Assembly (NCBI GenBank): GCA_015658495.1
Contig: DQOT01000274.1
Coordinates: 1 to 8,834 of the forward strand
DNA length: 8,834 nt
Reading direction: 5' to 3'
Source: Fidelibacterota bacterium
GTDB lineage: Bacteria; Fidelibacterota; Marinisomatia; Marinisomatales; UBA1611
Below the pieces are notes generated by a model. That model ran no database searches, had not been told where the DNA came from, and saw only the letters and a program-made list of their open reading frames with translations. Made by a program: the position numbers and the translations under genes. Shown here one piece after another: positions 6,367 through 8,834 of the stretch; position 1 is the stretch's first letter, and the number at the start of each line of letters is the position of its first letter.

Positions 6367-7706
6367 TTTGCAAGTGCACCCATGGGATCCCAGGGCTTCA
6401 GCGGAATCGGCTCACTGATTTGGTAAAGGTCCACCAATTCATCCGGCAAGCAGGATTTGTGAACCACCACTTCATAATTGTATTCATCGAACCATTTATC
6501 TGTCATGATGTGGTAACCCTTTTCTCCGCCTTTGTCTCCCCAACTGTTTTCCACGCGCCATTTGGTTGGGTTTCCATTAGAATCCAAATCCACACCGGTG
6601 AACAACATAGCATGGGTCATTTGGCTGTCGCCGTACTCTAAACGCGCTGCTTTATCCATACCGAATTTTGTGCCATAGAAAGAATCGAAATCAAAGAGAT
6701 CCATATCCATGATACCCAAATCACGGTGAAAATGTTTGCCCACATCGCAGCCAAACCAAACCGGATCATCATTTTTCAAGGAGTTGATTGCGGCCTGTTT
6801 CATGGCATTGCTTTCCACATTTAAATAACGGATTCTGTGACCATCCACTACATTTCCTAAAAATTCCACCGTATAGACTTTGTTGTATTCTTTATCGCCC
6901 ATGGGACAATTGATCAGGCAAACATATTCATCCAGATTCAACCCAACATGGTCGCGAAAAAAGGTTTGCGGAGTCAATTTTTCAAACCGGAAAAAATCTT
7001 TTTTCTTATTACGAATTTGCCAATTAAATGATTCCGGGGGTATGCCCAAATGAATGGTGAGCATTTGATATACTTCCTCCAACATGTCTGTTTTCCTGGA
7101 TTGCAATTCTGAATCGGATGCGCCGTAATGCTTCGCTTCCCGAAGTTGTTTCGCATATTCTCTGAGTTTCCGTGTAACCATCCGATTCATTCTCATGGAT
7201 TTACTGGAGGAATATGATTCAGGCATTTCGGACTGGGGCACAACACCGTACTTATTGATGAGATTCACCCACATATCCCATTGTCCACCATCTTGAATCG
7301 GATTGTCTAAGAGATGCATCACCAGTCTCGAGTTCCAGGGTTCATCGGTTGTTCTTAAAATGGATTCCAGGAAATAATTGGATTTTTCCAGCTTATCCCA
7401 AAACATGAAATAACTTTGGGAAAATTGAAAATCTTTCAAATTATGTTTTCTGCCTAAATAGATTCGGAAAAGGTTTAACCCTGCAAACCCCCAACAGCGT
7501 CCACTGGATTTTTGATTGGTGGCAGGCATTTCTCCTGTGATTACATCGGAAAATGAATGATCTATTTTCCTGAAATGCTCCCAATCCATAGCCAGTTCTA
7601 TCACCTCATTGCGGATGGATGCATTCCGCGCCAAGCGGACCTGGGCATCATCTAATGTGTTCTTCCTGAAATCATTGATGGTTTTTTTCAAAATCTTTTT
7701 ACTCAT
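6363..7706 (-). CDS. pepC: Bleomycin hydrolase/aminopeptidase C (peptidase family C1B)
   Basis: This is a papain-fold cytosolic cysteine aminopeptidase. Relatives (bacterial PepC, yeast Gal6, mammalian bleomycin hydrolase) form hexamers with the active sites inside, trimming N-terminal residues from peptides. The 447-residue product is of family length. Gln65 and the catalytic Cys71 sit in NQKSSGRCWGF (64-74), His365 in MTHAM, and Asn387 in WRVENSWG, giving a complete triad plus oxyanion glutamine. The C-terminus WDPMGALAK is the conserved tail that lies in the active-site cleft and sets exopeptidase specificity. No signal peptide is seen. I start at 7706 because GAAGGA lies 7 nt upstream; an ATG at 7721 would add five residues but place that ribosome site inside the gene. 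The start overlaps the SDR stop by 8 nt and the end overlaps the HAD start by 4 nt. Confidence 0.96.
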   Translation of the reverse strand: MSKKILKKTINDFRKNTLDDAQVRLARNASIRNEVIELAMDWEHFRKIDHSFSDVITGEMPATNQKSSGRCWGFAGLNLFRIYLGRKHNLKDFQFSQSYFMFWDKLEKSNYFLESILRTTDEPWNSRLVMHLLDNPIQDGGQWDMWVNLINKYGVVPQSEMPESYSSSKSMRMNRMVTRKLREYAKQLREAKHYGASDSELQSRKTDMLEEVYQMLTIHLGIPPESFNWQIRNKKKDFFRFEKLTPQTFFRDHVGLNLDEYVCLINCPMGDKEYNKVYTVEFLGNVVDGHRIRYLNVESNAMKQAAINSLKNDDPVWFGCDVGKHFHRDLGIMDMDLFDFDSFYGTKFGMDKAARLEYGDSQMTHAMLFTGVDLDSNGNPTKWRVENSWGDKGGEKGYHIMTDKWFDEYNYEVVVHKSCLPDELVDLYQISEPIPLKPWDPMGALAK

Positions 7707-8565
7707 GTTTTTGTCCTTCATTAAATTGAATTGATTCGATCATATTTTCAGTCATCTCCCACAGTTTATTTTGGTCGTCGGTATTGTAGGAAACATCCGA
7801 ACTTTGTACTGCTTTGCATTTATCAAAATATTTACCGCTGATGTCCTCCACCTCATCAGAAACTGCCAGGTAAACACTGGTTCTGGCGCCCTTCACCACA
7901 TTAATGGCGAATAGGGATTTCGCCGCATTGATGGATCCCCGGGCTAAACCTGAATTATTATTTCCAAAATTTGAATTCACAAAGCCGGGATGCAGACAAT
8001 TAAATGTAACCCCAGAATCTTTAAAGCGACGATTGCATTCGTATGTGAAAAGAATATTCATCAATTTCGAGCGACTGTACGTCGGCCAGCCTTTATAATC
8101 TTCAATGCCTTGGATATCATCAAAATGCAATTCGGCATTCCGGTGGGCTGCGGAGGCCACATTGACAACCCGTCCTTTGCTGCTTTTCTTAACCATCTCC
8201 AGCAGTAATTGCGTTAAATAAAAATAAGCCATGTGGTTCAAAGCAAATGTATTCTCAAAACCTTCTTCCGTCATTTCCGGGGTGTTGAAATAAGCGCCGG
8301 CATTGTTGACTAAAACATCAATATTGTTATAAGCGGACTGAATTTCACTGGCTAAGGTGTTAATATTTTTCATGTGAAAAAGGTCCGCATGATGAAAGTG
8401 TAGATTTTCATTTCCGGTTTCAGCGATAATCTCAGAAACTACGGATTCACCTTTTCGTCGGTCGCGACCAACAAAACCAAGGGTAAATCCTGAGCGTGCT
8501 AAGTCAAGGGCCGTTTGTTTCCCGATGCCATCGGTTGCCCCGGTGATGATACACGTTTTACTCAT
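7699..8565 (-). CDS. Short-chain dehydrogenase/reductase (retinol dehydrogenase-like)
   Basis: This 288-residue NAD(P)-dependent oxidoreductase has the classical SDR Rossmann fold. The cofactor motif TGATDGIG is at 8-15. GRDRR (33-37) after the second strand gives an arginine of the kind that often favours NADP(H). HADL is at 59-62, NNAG at 87-90, structural Asn110, catalytic Ser138 (NVASAAH), and Tyr163 and Lys167 in YSRSK. HPGFV (about 192-196) is typical of the retinol-dehydrogenase/WW-oxidoreductase-like branch. The substrate is unknown; a lipid or aldehyde carbonyl is plausible from the family only. It heads the SDR-pepC-HAD unit and overlaps the pepC start. The ATG at 8565 has no Shine-Dalgarno sequence, only an A-rich leader. 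A three-codon ATG-AAA-AAA-TGA frame starts at 8573 and overlaps this ATG. Confidence 0.93.
   Translation of the reverse strand: MSKTCIITGATDGIGKQTALDLARSGFTLGFVGRDRRKGESVVSEIIAETGNENLHFHHADLFHMKNINTLASEIQSAYNNIDVLVNNAGAYFNTPEMTEEGFENTFALNHMAYFYLTQLLLEMVKKSSKGRVVNVASAAHRNAELHFDDIQGIEDYKGWPTYSRSKLMNILFTYECNRRFKDSGVTFNCLHPGFVNSNFGNNNSGLARGSINAAKSLFAINVVKGARTSVYLAVSDEVEDISGKYFDKCKAVQSSDVSYNTDDQNKLWEMTENMIESIQFNEGQKHE
7714..7719 (-). promoter_or_regulatory. Ribosome binding site of pepC, inside the SDR 3' end
   Basis: The minus strand reads GAAGGA 7 nt before the ATG at 7706, within the last codons of the SDR gene. It decides the pepC start: the upstream ATG at 7719-7721 overlaps this site. Confidence 0.75.
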
Positions 8566-8593
8566 TTTTTCATTTTTTTCTAATCTGAATCAT

Positions 8594-8693
8594 TTGCCAC
8601 TAAGAACGCCAAGAGACGCTAAGGGTTTATAAGAATAGAGAAAAGAAAATTTTAAATATATTATTTCTTTGTGAAATTTCGTGGCCTTGGCAA
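8594..8693. repeat. Imperfect palindromic repeat element (about 100 bp)
   Basis: The outer ends are inverted TTGCCA (8594-8599) and TGGCAA (8688-8693). An inner inverted pair AAAGAAA (8642-8648) and TTTCTTT (8664-8670) encloses an AT-rich centre. The left arm contains a degenerate tandem of about 10 bp, ACGCCAAGAG then ACGCTAAGGG. The right arm has CTTTGTGAAATTTCGTGGCC. The motif style (CCACTAAG with CAAG/TAAG steps on one side, CTTTGTG and CGTGG on the other) is that of dispersed REP/MITE-like palindromes common in many environmental genomes. Only one copy is present here, so its family assignment rests on remembered sequence style. It sits between the membrane-protein stop and the SDR start, where it could fold as an RNA hairpin or mark an old insertion. 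Confidence 0.6.
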
Positions 8694-8705
8694 CTGATAA
8701 ATTAG

Positions 8706-8834
8706 TTAATACATAGTCATGATGCCGATCATGATTAACATAAAATAGGGTACGAGATCCGCTGCGCCACCGTAATCTTTCGCCAAGCGTTGTCCGGTAA
8801 AAAGAGCGATAAGCGTAAACGCCAACATGACAAA
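8706..8834 (-). CDS. C-terminal end of an unidentified integral membrane protein (partial)
   Basis: An open frame enters from the right edge and ends at TAA (8708-8706), giving the last 42 residues. They form two likely membrane helices. The first (about residues 1-12 of the visible part) ends in FTG; a short polar loop QRLAKDYGGAADLV follows; a second, Met- and Ile-rich helix PYFMLIMIGIMTMY reaches the C-terminus. The clean frame and hydrophobic pattern support a real gene, but the family cannot be named from this fragment. Small multi-helix transporters or DUF membrane proteins are all possible. It lies upstream of the SDR on the same strand, separated by the palindromic repeat, so it may or may not share a transcript with the SDR operon. 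Confidence 0.65.
   Translation of the reverse strand, partial: FVMLAFTLIALFTGQRLAKDYGGAADLVPYFMLIMIGIMTMY

Noticed and set aside
8562..8573. Three-codon ATG-AAA-AAA-TGA frame overlapping the SDR start, as a regulatory upstream ORF
   Set aside because: It arises naturally from the A-rich leader; there is no ribosome site and nothing else to support regulation.

Overview
The window is a compact, moderately AT-rich bacterial chromosomal segment carrying eight complete and two edge-truncated protein genes. No phage, insertion-sequence transposase, CRISPR array, tRNA or rRNA was seen. The organism is an outer-membrane (diderm) bacterium, because a BamA-type POTRA protein lies directly after uppS. 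The FCB superphylum (Bacteroidota/Neomarinimicrobiota-like lineages) fits best: uppS is followed immediately by bamA, Mrp lacks its C-terminal CxxC, the ferredoxin is of the 7Fe type, and most start codons have no Shine-Dalgarno sequence. That placement is inference, not proof.

Left block (minus strand, 1-2943), in transcription order: 7Fe-type ferredoxin, Mrp/ApbC-type P-loop ATPase, undecaprenyl diphosphate synthase (uppS), and the N-terminus of BamA, cut by the window start. Ferredoxin and Mrp suggest iron-sulfur metabolism. UppS makes the lipid carrier for cell-wall and surface polymers, and BamA inserts outer-membrane proteins. Terminator-like hairpins with T-runs stand just before the ATGs of mrp and uppS, whereas uppS and bamA overlap by one base.

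Middle block (plus strand, 3058-5687): an MFS_3-type transporter followed 8 nt later by an FGGY carbohydrate kinase, most likely one transport-and-phosphorylation unit. It is divergent from the ferredoxin across a 114-bp spacer and runs tail-to-tail into the right block with an 8-bp overlap of coding ends.

Right block (minus strand, 5680-8834), in transcription order: the C-terminus of an unidentified membrane protein (cut by the window end), a 100-bp imperfect palindromic repeat, a retinol-dehydrogenase-like SDR, a bleomycin-hydrolase-type cysteine aminopeptidase (PepC/C1B), and a HAD phosphatase. The last three overlap each other's start and stop codons (8 nt and 4 nt), so they form a translationally coupled operon.

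I did not find an obviously new multi-gene system. The points most worth a second look are the structured leader and terminator before uppS, the cysteine-depleted Mrp with an insertion where its metal motif should be, the altered substrate pocket of the FGGY kinase, and the palindromic repeat near the right edge.
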